From the NCBI RefSeq assembly GCF_004342005.1, contig NZ_SMBX01000003.1, positions 186,001-250,000 on the forward strand: DNA of 64,000 bases, written 5' to 3'. A program made the position numbers and the translations under genes. The DNA comes from Paracandidimonas soli (GTDB taxonomy: Bacteria; Pseudomonadota; Gammaproteobacteria; Burkholderiales; Burkholderiaceae_B). This document shows, piece after piece, positions 56,062 through 63,498 of the stretch. The notes beneath the pieces are model-generated. The model worked only from the letters and a program-made list of their open reading frames with translations. It was not told the origin of the DNA and did not search any database. Each line of letters starts with the position of its first letter. Position 1 is the first letter of the stretch.

Positions 56062-56280
56062 GGTAAAAAAGCTCCAGCGGCAGCAAGACTAAGGACTTGA
56101 TTTTACCCAATAATCGTCAGGGGTCGATTAAACACCCTAAAGCCAATGCAAGTTTTTGATCCAGATTAAAAAAATAAAAATGACAGGCCTTTTGCGTATC
56201 GCTGTGCTATGGTTGCCGCAATCGTTTCTACAAATTCTTACGCCATGCGAACGCCTGGCGGGCGTCTTTCCGGTTTTCCG

Positions 56281-57456
56281 ATGGTTATTACCTCTTTGCT
56301 CGATACCGACCTGTACAAATTCAGCATGATGCAGGTAGTGCTGCACCAGTTTCCCGCGGCGCAGGTCGAGTACCGCTACAAGTGCCGCACGCCTGGCGTC
56401 AATCTCAGGCCGTACCTGGACGAGATCCGCGAGGAAATCCGCCATCTCTGCACGCTGCGCTTTACGGAGGCCGAGCTGGACTACCTGGGCGGCCTGCGCT
56501 TCATCAAGAGCGATTTCGTGGATTTCCTGCGCCTGTTCCATTTGCAGGAGCGCAGCATCAGCGTGACCGAAGGCGCGGAGCCGGGAGAGATCGCCATTTC
56601 CGTGAAAGGGTCGTGGCTGCACACGATCCTGTTCGAGATCCCGGTTCTGGCCATCGTCAACGAGGTGTATTTCCGCAATGTATGCCCGGAACCGGCCTGG
56701 GAGGAAGGGCGCAAGCGCCTGCAGTCCAAGATGCAGCTGGTGCTGGATGATCCCGCGCTGGCGGATTTCCGCGTGGCCGACTACGGCACGCGCCGGCGTT
56801 TCTCCAAGAAATGGCATGAGGAAGTGGTCATCACGATGAAGTCCCAGATGGGCATGCATTTCGCGGGCACCAGCAATGTCTGGCTGGCGATGAAGCATGG
56901 CGTCACGCCGCTGGGCACGATGGCGCATGAATACCTTCAGGCCTGCCAGGCGCTGGGGCCGCGCCTGCGCGATTCGCAGGTGTTCGCGCTGGAGGTCTGG
57001 GCGAAGGAGTATCGCGGCGACCTGGGCATTGCCTTGTCGGACGTCTACGGCATGGATGCTTTCCTGCGCGATTTCGATATGTATTTTTGCAAGCTGTTCG
57101 ATGGAGCCCGGCATGATTCGGGCGATCCCTTTGTGTGGGGCGAGCGTTTGCTGGCGCATTATGAGAAGCACAGGGCGGATCCCCGCACCAAGACGCTGGT
57201 GTTTTCCGACGGGCTGACGATTCCCAAGGCCATTGAGCTGGCCAAGCGCTTTGCGGGGCGCTGCAAGGTGTCGTTCGGTATAGGGACCAATCTTACGAAT
57301 GATCTGGGGCACGAGCCTTTGCAGATCGTGATGAAGATGGTCCGCTGCAATGGGCAGCCGGTGGCCAAGGTGTCGGACGCGCCGGAAAAGACGATGTGCG
57401 ACGATCCGGCCTATCTGGCCTATCTGCGGCAGGTGTTCGAGCTGCCGCCAGCATGA
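56281..57456 (+). CDS. pncB: Nicotinate phosphoribosyltransferase
   Basis: A 391-residue enzyme making nicotinate mononucleotide in NAD salvage. [58 protein letters not shown] and [12 protein letters not shown] are family blocks. The start is chosen to match the PncB N-terminus; upstream in-frame codons are not conserved. Confidence 0.96.
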   Translation: MVITSLLDTDLYKFSMMQVVLHQFPAAQVEYRYKCRTPGVNLRPYLDEIREEIRHLCTLRFTEAELDYLGGLRFIKSDFVDFLRLFHLQERSISVTEGAEPGEIAISVKGSWLHTILFEIPVLAIVNEVYFRNVCPEPAWEEGRKRLQSKMQLVLDDPALADFRVADYGTRRRFSKKWHEEVVITMKSQMGMHFAGTSNVWLAMKHGVTPLGTMAHEYLQACQALGPRLRDSQVFALEVWAKEYRGDLGIALSDVYGMDAFLRDFDMYFCKLFDGARHDSGDPFVWGERLLAHYEKHRADPRTKTLVFSDGLTIPKAIELAKRFAGRCKVSFGIGTNLTNDLGHEPLQIVMKMVRCNGQPVAKVSDAPEKTMCDDPAYLAYLRQVFELPPA

Positions 57457-57559
57457 AGGGCGGCGGCACCCGCCCTTTTGTGGTGCGCGCGAGTGTTGCG
57501 AAGCGGCCCGGCATGGTTAAATGGCGCAGTATTTCAACCCCTTGAGTGGAGAAGCAGCA

Positions 57560-57913
57560 ATGAGCGAGCTCAAACGCATCAATGTCGGCAAGCGTCTGTC
57601 GGACGTGGTGGTGCACAATGGCGTGGCCTATTTCGCAGGCCAGGTTCCGAACGATACGACGCTGGATGTCGAAGGGCAGACCAAGGATGTGCTGAACACC
57701 ATCGATGAGCTGCTGGCTGAGCTGGGCAGCGACAAGACGCGTATTCTGTCGGTGCAGATTTTCATGCCCAATATTGCGGAGTTCGCGGGCATGAATCGCG
57801 CGTGGGATGCGTGGGTGCCGGAGGGCAGGACGCCTGCGCGCGCGACGATCGAAGCGCGTCTGGCCAATCCGGACTACAAGGTTGAAATCATGCTGACGGC
57901 CGCCGTCGACTGA
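57560..57913 (+). CDS. RidA/YjgF family protein
   Basis: A 117-residue protein with VVHNGVAYFAGQVPNDTTLDVEGQ, TRILSVQIFMPNI and GRTPARATIEARLANPDYKVEI, the last holding the conserved Arg of imine deaminases. GGAG precedes the ATG. Known members hydrolyse reactive enamines from PLP enzymes. It is followed by a strong terminator. Confidence 0.9.
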   Translation: MSELKRINVGKRLSDVVVHNGVAYFAGQVPNDTTLDVEGQTKDVLNTIDELLAELGSDKTRILSVQIFMPNIAEFAGMNRAWDAWVPEGRTPARATIEARLANPDYKVEIMLTAAVD

Positions 57914-57931
57914 TCGGACTGCATGTGTGAT

Positions 57932-57973
57932 GAGGGGCTCCGCGGCTTTGCGCCGGGAGCCTCTTTCTTTTTG
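57932..57973 (+). terminator. Intrinsic terminator of ridA
   Basis: GAGGGGCTCCGCGG folds with GCGCCGGGAGCCTC, followed by TTTCTTTTTG. It is 19 bp past the stop. Confidence 0.85.
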
Positions 57974-58000
57974 TTGGGGAGGCAGTTGTTTTGCTAACCC

Positions 58001-58126
58001 GCCCGTTGTCGTATGGTGCCCATCCGGGCCTGGTCGCTCGGCTCGGGCGCGCCAGTAGGCGCCCTCGGCCCCTTCGGGGCTGCCCTCGCTCCAACAGGCC
58101 CGGATGGGCACCATACGACAACGGGC
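58001..58126. repeat. 32-bp perfect inverted repeat with 62-bp spacer
   Basis: 58001-58032 (GCCCGTTGTCGTATGGTGCC...) is the exact reverse complement of 58095-58126. The spacer includes a smaller GCCCC-TTC-GGGGC hairpin. It lies between the convergent ridA and flavodoxin genes. The arms are too long and perfect for a simple terminator, suggesting a mobile repeat or recent duplication-inversion. Confidence 0.85.
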
Positions 58127-58158
58127 TGGACGTCAGGGTATGCCGGGGGGAGACATCG

Positions 58159-58716
58159 CTAAGCGATCAGCGCCGCCAGCGTGGCGCCCATCGTGCGGCA
58201 GGCGTCCAGGTCGGTTTCCTGGACGCGTTTGGGGGCGAGGATGGCCTCTGGCGTCTGGGCGCCGCTGCGTATCAGCAGGGGCTCGGCGACTTCCCTCAGG
58301 CGCCAGCCGGTGCAGATTCTCTGCATCTGGCGCACGGCGCCGGCGCCGTCGGTGCCCGCGCTGACCATGAGGGCGTAAGGAAGGCCGGCGATGCGGTCGA
58401 GGACGGGGTAGTAGCAGGTATCGAAGAATTCTTTCATCGCGCCGCTCATGCTTGCCAGGTTTTCGGGGCAGCAGAACAGGTAGGCGCTGGCCTGCAGCAT
58501 CTGGTCCGGCGTGGTTTCGGCGGCTTGGGAGAGAATGCAGCGTGTTTGGGGGCCGACTTCCAGCTCTTCGAAGATGTCCATGGCGCCTTGGCGGGCCGCT
58601 TCGGCCATCTGCCTGGCGGCGCCGGTGCGGGAGTGCCAGACGATCAGGAGCGTTGCGCCGCGCTGGTTGTCCGTTGCGGTGTCGGTGGAGTCTTCGGGGA
58701 ATGTGCTAATCACCAT
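58159..58716 (-). CDS. Flavodoxin/NADPH-dependent FMN reductase fold protein
   Basis: A 185-residue protein with LLIVWHSRTGAARQMAEAA (phosphate-binding loop of flavodoxin-like folds) and YLFCCPENLASMSGAMKEFFDTCYY, the FMN-contacting region of NAD(P)H reductases. It probably binds FMN. No strong SD precedes the chosen ATG. Substrate unknown. Confidence 0.78.
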   Translation of the reverse strand: MVISTFPEDSTDTATDNQRGATLLIVWHSRTGAARQMAEAARQGAMDIFEELEVGPQTRCILSQAAETTPDQMLQASAYLFCCPENLASMSGAMKEFFDTCYYPVLDRIAGLPYALMVSAGTDGAGAVRQMQRICTGWRLREVAEPLLIRSGAQTPEAILAPKRVQETDLDACRTMGATLAALIA

Positions 58717-58802
58717 GATTTGTTCGCAAAGCGCTTGCCGGACAGGGTAGTATAGAGGCGCGTCGCGTCTGCTTTGAGGACGGGATCGATGCGCACAGTA
58801 TT

Positions 58803-58964
58803 TTATTTTTTGCCGCCGGGCCGCCCCAAGGCAAAAAGCTCCCCCTTGGGGATGAGTCTGGACACAGGACAGTCCACTGCGGACTGTCCTGTGCCTGGCG
58901 AATCCAAGCGGCCTGCGGGCCGCGCGGTGGAGCGCAAGCCGAAAGGCGCAGCGTGGGGGCTTTT
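58803..58964 (-). repeat. Dispersed palindromic repeat, second copy (inverted)
   Basis: Read on the minus strand it has CCCCCACGCTGCGCC, a GGATTCGCCAGGCA word, a 13-bp-arm palindrome at 58863-58893 and the CGGCCCGGCGG end of the copy at 37891. It ends 13 bp before the relA start codon. Confidence 0.8.
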
Positions 58965-58976
58965 TTTCGTATTGCC

Positions 58977-61250
58977 ATGATTGATTTTGCCGTTTCGAAT
59001 GCATCTTCCTCGCCGTTTCATCAGGAATGGCTGGCGGCTGCCAGCGAGGGGCTCGACGCCGAGGGGCGCGAGCTGTTGCTCAAAGCGGTGGATTGGGTGC
59101 GAGAGCCGCTCAGTGGCAAGCTGGCCAGCACCGGAGAGCCTATGGATGCGCATGGTGCTGGGGCCGCGCGTATTCTGGCCGATATGGAGCTGGATGCGGC
59201 CGTGCGCGCCAGCGCGCTGCTGACGGTCATGCCGGTCGATCTGCTGTCGGGTTCGGGCAATGCGGTGGACGAGCCCATGCACAAGGCGTTCGGCCCCGAG
59301 GTCGCCACGCTGGTGCAGGGGACCCGGGCGTTGCTGCGCTTGAGCGGCCTGGCTCGGCAGTCCAGCGATACCGCCGCCTCGGCCGGCGACCAGAAGGAAA
59401 TGCAGCGCAAGATGCTGCTCGCCATGGCGGCGGACTTGCGCATTGTGCTGATGCGCCTGGCTTCGCGCCTGCAGTCGCTGCGTTGGTATGCGGCTTCGCG
59501 CACGCCGTGTCCCGTGGGGTTCGCCCGCGAGACGCTCGAACTGTATACGCCGCTGGCGAATCGCCTGGGCATCTGGCAGCTGAAGTGGGAGATGGAGGAT
59601 CTGGCCTTCCGTTTCCTGGAGCCGCAGACCTACAAGGAAATCGCGGGCAAGCTGGAGGACAAGCGGGTCGAGCGCGAGGCGCTGATCCGCCAGGCGGTGC
59701 AGACACTGAAAACCGCGCTGGCCGAGGCCGGCATCCAGGGCGAAGTTACTGGGCGGCCCAAGCATATCTACAGCATCTGGAACAAGATGCGCAACAAAGA
59801 CCTGGACTTCACCCAGCTGTTCGACCTGCGCGCCATGCGGGTCATTGTCGAGGACGAGCGGGCCTGCTATGCCGTGCTCGCGCTGGCGCATTCGCTCTGG
59901 GTCCCGGTGCCGGAAGAGTTCGACGATTACATATCGCGGCCCAAGCCCAATGGCTACCGCTCGCTGCATACGGTAGTGGCCGATGCGCAGGGCCGTACAT
60001 TCGAGATCCAGATCCGCACGCAGGAAATGCACCATTTCGCCGAGTACGGGATGGCGGCGCACTGGCGCTACAAGGAGGCCGGCCCCAAGGGCGGCACGGT
60101 CGCCGCGGCGGGCGGATTCGATCAGAAGGTGTCCTGGATGCGCCAGTTGCTGGCCTGGGAGAGGGATGGCGACAGCCCGGCGGCGGAGCCTGTGCGGCCA
60201 TCGTCCGGATCGGGCGCGCGTGCGCGCAAGGCGCAAGCGGCGCCGCAGGCCGGCGATGAGCGCATTTATGTGCTGACACCGCAGGCGCGCGTGGTCGAGC
60301 TGCCGGCGGGGGCGACGCCTGTGGATTTCGCCTACCATCTGCATACCGATCTCGGGCACCGCTGCCGGGGCGCCAGGGTCGACGGGCAACTGGTGCCCTT
60401 GCTGACCCGCCTGAAAACAGGGCAGACCGTTGAAATCGTCGCGGCCAAGTCCGGCGGGCCTTCGCGCGACTGGCTCAATCCACAGCTGGGCTTTCTGGCC
60501 AGCCAGCGTTCTCGCGCCAAGGTGCGCGCCTGGTTCAATGCGGTGGAATTGCAGCAGCGCATCGCGCAAGGCCAGGCGCTGGTGGAGAAGGAACTGCAGC
60601 GGCTGGGCAAGACTTCGATCAATCTGGAACAGTTGGCGCAGCAGCTGGATTTCGCCCGCGCGGATGATCTGTATGTCGCGGTCGCCAAGGATGAGTTCAG
60701 CCTGCGGCAGATCGATCATGTGCTGCGCAGCCCGGACACAGCGGCGCCGGCGGAGCCGCTGGATCCCAAGCAACTGGCGGCCCGTGCTCCATCCACGGCG
60801 CAGGGCGCGGGCAAGAGCGGCGTGCTGGTGGTTGGGGTGGACTCTCTGATGACGCAGCTGGCGCGTTGCTGCCGCCCGGCGCCGCCGGACCTGATCCGGG
60901 GATTCGTGACGCGCGGCAGGGGAGTTTCCATCCATCGCCAGGATTGCCATTCGTTTGCAGCGCTGGCCGAGCGCCAGCCCGAGCGGGTCATCGATGTCGA
61001 CTGGGGGGATACGTCGGGCGGCAGCTATCCTGTCGACATCAGCATTCACGCCCAGGACAGCGTGGACCTGCTGCACGATCTGTCCGAAGTCTTCGCCAAG
61101 CTGCGCATTCGCGTCACCAGCGTCAATACGCAGAGCAGGCGTTCATTGACGCATATGGTGTTCACCATCGAGGTGCAGGATGGACAGCAGATCCAGAAAG
61201 CGCTGGCGGCGCTGAACGATGTGCCGGGAGTCGAGGCCAGCCGCCGTTGA
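58977..61250 (+). CDS. relA: (p)ppGpp synthetase RelA
   Basis: A 757-residue RelA/SpoT homologue. The HD region lacks the active hydrolase HD motif (HGAGAARILADME is the remnant). The synthetase domain is intact (GRPKHIYSIWNKMRNK, FDLRAMRVIV, RPKPNGYRSLHTVV) with an acidic EFDD in place of the RxKD loop of bifunctional enzymes. TGS (VYVLTPQARVVELPAGATPVDFAYH type) and C-terminal ACT domains follow. This indicates a ribosome-linked, synthesis-only RelA. No SD is visible before the ATG because a dispersed repeat ends there. Confidence 0.95.
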   Translation: MIDFAVSNASSSPFHQEWLAAASEGLDAEGRELLLKAVDWVREPLSGKLASTGEPMDAHGAGAARILADMELDAAVRASALLTVMPVDLLSGSGNAVDEPMHKAFGPEVATLVQGTRALLRLSGLARQSSDTAASAGDQKEMQRKMLLAMAADLRIVLMRLASRLQSLRWYAASRTPCPVGFARETLELYTPLANRLGIWQLKWEMEDLAFRFLEPQTYKEIAGKLEDKRVEREALIRQAVQTLKTALAEAGIQGEVTGRPKHIYSIWNKMRNKDLDFTQLFDLRAMRVIVEDERACYAVLALAHSLWVPVPEEFDDYISRPKPNGYRSLHTVVADAQGRTFEIQIRTQEMHHFAEYGMAAHWRYKEAGPKGGTVAAAGGFDQKVSWMRQLLAWERDGDSPAAEPVRPSSGSGARARKAQAAPQAGDERIYVLTPQARVVELPAGATPVDFAYHLHTDLGHRCRGARVDGQLVPLLTRLKTGQTVEIVAAKSGGPSRDWLNPQLGFLASQRSRAKVRAWFNAVELQQRIAQGQALVEKELQRLGKTSINLEQLAQQLDFARADDLYVAVAKDEFSLRQIDHVLRSPDTAAPAEPLDPKQLAARAPSTAQGAGKSGVLVVGVDSLMTQLARCCRPAPPDLIRGFVTRGRGVSIHRQDCHSFAALAERQPERVIDVDWGDTSGGSYPVDISIHAQDSVDLLHDLSEVFAKLRIRVTSVNTQSRRSLTHMVFTIEVQDGQQIQKALAALNDVPGVEASRR

Positions 61251-61283
61251 CCACGCGCCAAAGCGCAAGCCTCGGCCTTCAGG
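61249..61283 (+). repeat. Stop-codon-linked 35-bp repeat, copy 2
   Basis: It starts inside the relA stop (TGACCACGCGCCAAAGCGCA...) and ends CTTCAGG, matching the sequence starting at the lplT stop at 36480 in reverse. The downstream bases here extend into GGCCTTCAGGCC-type pairing. Confidence 0.6.
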
Positions 61284-61346
61284 CCGAGGTCGAGCGAGGC
61301 GGTACCCATGCGGCGCCGAAGGCGCTCCCATATTGTGGCGGAGAAG

Positions 61347-61366
61347 CTCCGGCCCTTGGGCCGGAG
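61347..61366. terminator. Terminator between relA and thioredoxin-like gene
   Basis: CTCCGGCCC-TT-GGGCCGGAG followed by TTCTTC to the right. It lies between convergent genes and can serve relA best. Confidence 0.75.
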
Positions 61367-61374
61367 TTCTTCAT

Positions 61375-61755
61375 CTATGCCTCGGAAAGCCAGTCGCGCA
61401 GGCGTGGCGCGGACGAGACCGGGGCCAGCGCCTCGCCGCGCTGCAGCAAGCCCTGCAGATGCTGGATGTGCGGTTGCAGGATGCCGAAAAACAGAGTCTT
61501 GTCCGCATTCTGCAGCAGCAGCGTGGGGAAATTCTCGATGTCCTCGTCGCCCAGGAGCTCGGGCCGTTCTTCGATGTCGATCCAGACGAAGGCGTGGTCG
61601 GGCCAGTCTTGCGACAGCCGTTCGAAATCCTTGCGGTATCCGGCGCAGGTATTGCACCAGGCGGCGCAGTAGCAGGCGACAATAGGGGAGCCGGGATGTT
61701 GCGTCAGGTGCAGGGAGAGACGATCGGTGCGTTCTGTTGCGTCGAAGAAGGGCAT
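61375..61755 (-). CDS. Thioredoxin-fold protein
   Basis: A 126-residue protein with the redox motif AAWCNTCAGY (CxxC) in a thioredoxin fold and cis-Pro region ENFPTLLL. No signal peptide is seen, so it is probably cytoplasmic. The start at ATG 61755 is chosen over an upstream TTG. Its upstream region ends at the IscB element, only about 60 bp away, so its promoter may have been altered by the insertion. Confidence 0.85.
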   Translation of the reverse strand: MPFFDATERTDRLSLHLTQHPGSPIVACYCAAWCNTCAGYRKDFERLSQDWPDHAFVWIDIEERPELLGDEDIENFPTLLLQNADKTLFFGILQPHIQHLQGLLQRGEALAPVSSAPRLRDWLSEA

Positions 61756-61802
61756 GGCGGCGTGGAAAACGGACAAACTTTGGCTATCATACCCCCTGTT
61801 GC

Positions 61803-62102
61803 ATCCGGGAGAGCTTCGTCAACTACCCCGCCCTGAAGGACGGGGCTTGTGAAAGCAAACCAGGTTGACCAGGGAAAGCCGTAATCAACCGGCTCCGTTT
61901 GCACCAGGTCGTTAAGCCCCACCACCGAATGCTTCCTCAGTTCGGTGCTCTGGAAGGTCAGGATCATGCTGGCGAAAGGTAAAGCGCCGAAGGTTCTGAT
62001 CGCCGCGTAACGCGGGAGCCGGGTGCAGACATTCCCGAGGGGAGACAGGGCGCAAGCCCTGCGTCACCAGGCCCGTAAGGGCAGATAATTAAGGAGGATC
62101 GC
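61803..62102 (+). ncRNA. IscB omega-RNA (HEARO) with 5' guide
   Basis: The conserved scaffold begins about 61819. Hairpins: CCCCG/CGGGG (61826-61845, TGAA loop); GCAAAC/GTTTGC (61855-61902) enclosing GGTTGA/TCAACC with pseudoknot AGCC/GGCT (61877-61880 with 61891-61894); CACCGAA/TTCGGTG (61923-61947) with loop CTTCC pairing GGAAG at 61952-61956 as a second pseudoknot; CCGCG/CGCGG (62003-62015); CAGGGC-GCAA-GCCCTG (62046-62061) and GCCC-GTAA-GGGC (62071-62082), both GNRA-type loops. The iscB ribosome-binding site AAGGAGG (62091-62097) forms the 3' end. By analogy with known IscB systems the about 16 nt before the scaffold (61803-61818) are the guide. Confidence 0.88.
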
Positions 62103-63491
62103 ATGGCGGTCTACGTGCTGGACAAACAAGGCAGGGCGCTGATGCCGTGCAGCGAGAAACGAGCCAGGCTACTGCTGGCTCGTGGTCGTGCGCGAGTGCA
62201 TCGCCTGACTCCGTTTGTCATCCGGCTGGTGGATCGTTTGCGAATTGACAGCGACGTGCAGCCGTTGACCCTCAAGCTCGATCCGGGTAGCCGCTTTACC
62301 GGCATGGCCCTGGTGCGGCAGCAGGCGCAGCGGCTCAGCGTGTTGTCGCTGTTCGAGCTGCTTCACCGGGGCGCAGCGATCAGCAAGGCGCTGGGCCAGC
62401 GGGCTGGCTTTCGGCGTCGCCGCCGCAGCGCCAACCTGCGTCATCGTGCGCCCCGTTTCGACAACAGAACCAAACCGAGTGGCTGGCTACCGCCGTCCTT
62501 GCGTCACCGGCTGGATACCACGCTGGGCTGGGTTACTCGCCTGCGCCGCTGGGCGCCAATCACCGATCTGGCCGTCGAGCGGGTCAAGTTCGATATGCAG
62601 GTGATGCAAAATCCCGAAATCAGTGGCGTCGAATACCAGCAAGGTGAGCTGGCAGGCTACGAAGTCCGCGAATATCTATTGGAAAAATGGGGCCGTTGCT
62701 GCGCCTACTGCGGGACGGAAAACACCCCACTGGAAATCGAGCACATCATTGCCAGGGGCAATGGCGGGAGCAACCGCGTCTCGAACCTGACCCTGGCCTG
62801 CCGCTCTTGCAACCAACGCAAGGGCAGTCAGCCGGTCGAGCGGTTCCTGAAGAACAAACCGCAGGTGCTGGCCCGGATCAAGGTCAGGGCCAAAGCCCCT
62901 CTGCGTGATGCTGCCGCCGTCAACGCAACGCGCAACGCTTTACTCGGCGCCCTGCTGCACACCGGCCTGGCGCTGGCTACCGGCACCGGGGCACAGACCA
63001 AGTACAACCGCCGCCGTCTCGGCATCCCGAAAGCTCATACGCTCGATGCCGTCTGCGTTGGTGATGTGCAAGCCGTAAAGGGCTGGCAGCGGCCCACGCT
63101 CACCATCAAAGCCACTGGGCGCGGCGACTACCAACGCACTCGGCTGACGGCGAGCGGCTTCCCGCGCGGCTATCTGACCCGGCAGAAACAGCATTTCGGT
63201 TTCCAGACTGGCGACCAGGTACTGGCCAACGTGCCCGCGGGCAAAAAAGCGGGGATGCATCGCGGGCGTGTAGCCGTGCGTAAAACCGGCAGTTTCAACA
63301 TTCGGACGCCAGACGGCGTGATTCAGGGCATCAGCCATCGGCATTGCCGAATTATTCAGCGAGCGGATGGCTACGCCTATACCCAATCTCGATTCGATAG
63401 CGCCCAACTTGAGCAGGAGGCAGCGAGAACAGGGGCGCATTGAACGCGCCGCGCTAGCCCTCCCCGGCCTGAACGCCGAGGTTTCTCGCGC
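61819..63491 (+). mobile_element. Non-autonomous IscB element (IS200/IS605-type)
   Basis: Left end carries the hairpin CCCCGCCCTGAAGGACGGGG; right end carries the related imperfect hairpin CCCCGGCCTGAACGCCGAGG (63463-63482) followed by TTTCTCGCGC. These are typical of IS200/IS605-family ends. There is omega-RNA and iscB but no TnpA transposase, so it would need a helper in trans. Exact ends are estimated. It separates the thioredoxin-like gene from the EI24 gene. Confidence 0.75.
62103..63443 (+). CDS. iscB: RNA-guided nuclease IscB
   Basis: A 446-residue IscB. The N-terminal PLMP domain reads VYVLDKQGRALMPCSEKRAR. RuvC-I is KLDPGSRFTGMAL (Asp60), an Arg-rich bridge helix follows (QRAGFRRRRRSANLRHR), RuvC-II is LAVERVKFD (Glu159). 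The inserted HNH has zinc pairs CAYC (200/203) and CRSC (233/236) and catalytic EIEHI (His214), with Asn228 and Asn237. RuvC-III is KAHTLDAVCVGD (His312, Asp315). The C-terminal part is the target-adjacent-motif-interacting-type domain. All catalytic residues are present, so it should be active as a nuclease. IscB is the proposed ancestor of Cas9 and works with the omega-RNA encoded directly upstream. Confidence 0.95.
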   Translation: MAVYVLDKQGRALMPCSEKRARLLLARGRARVHRLTPFVIRLVDRLRIDSDVQPLTLKLDPGSRFTGMALVRQQAQRLSVLSLFELLHRGAAISKALGQRAGFRRRRRSANLRHRAPRFDNRTKPSGWLPPSLRHRLDTTLGWVTRLRRWAPITDLAVERVKFDMQVMQNPEISGVEYQQGELAGYEVREYLLEKWGRCCAYCGTENTPLEIEHIIARGNGGSNRVSNLTLACRSCNQRKGSQPVERFLKNKPQVLARIKVRAKAPLRDAAAVNATRNALLGALLHTGLALATGTGAQTKYNRRRLGIPKAHTLDAVCVGDVQAVKGWQRPTLTIKATGRGDYQRTRLTASGFPRGYLTRQKQHFGFQTGDQVLANVPAGKKAGMHRGRVAVRKTGSFNIRTPDGVIQGISHRHCRIIQRADGYAYTQSRFDSAQLEQEAARTGAH

Positions 63492-63498
63492 AAAACTG

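Noticed and set aside
57990-58140. Inverted repeat after ridA as the ridA terminator
   Set aside because: A separate hairpin with a T-run at 57932-57973 already ends ridA; the 32-bp arms have no T-run.
61803-63491. TnpB or Cas12-type nuclease
   Set aside because: The protein has an inserted HNH domain and N-terminal PLMP domain, which define IscB and are absent from TnpB.
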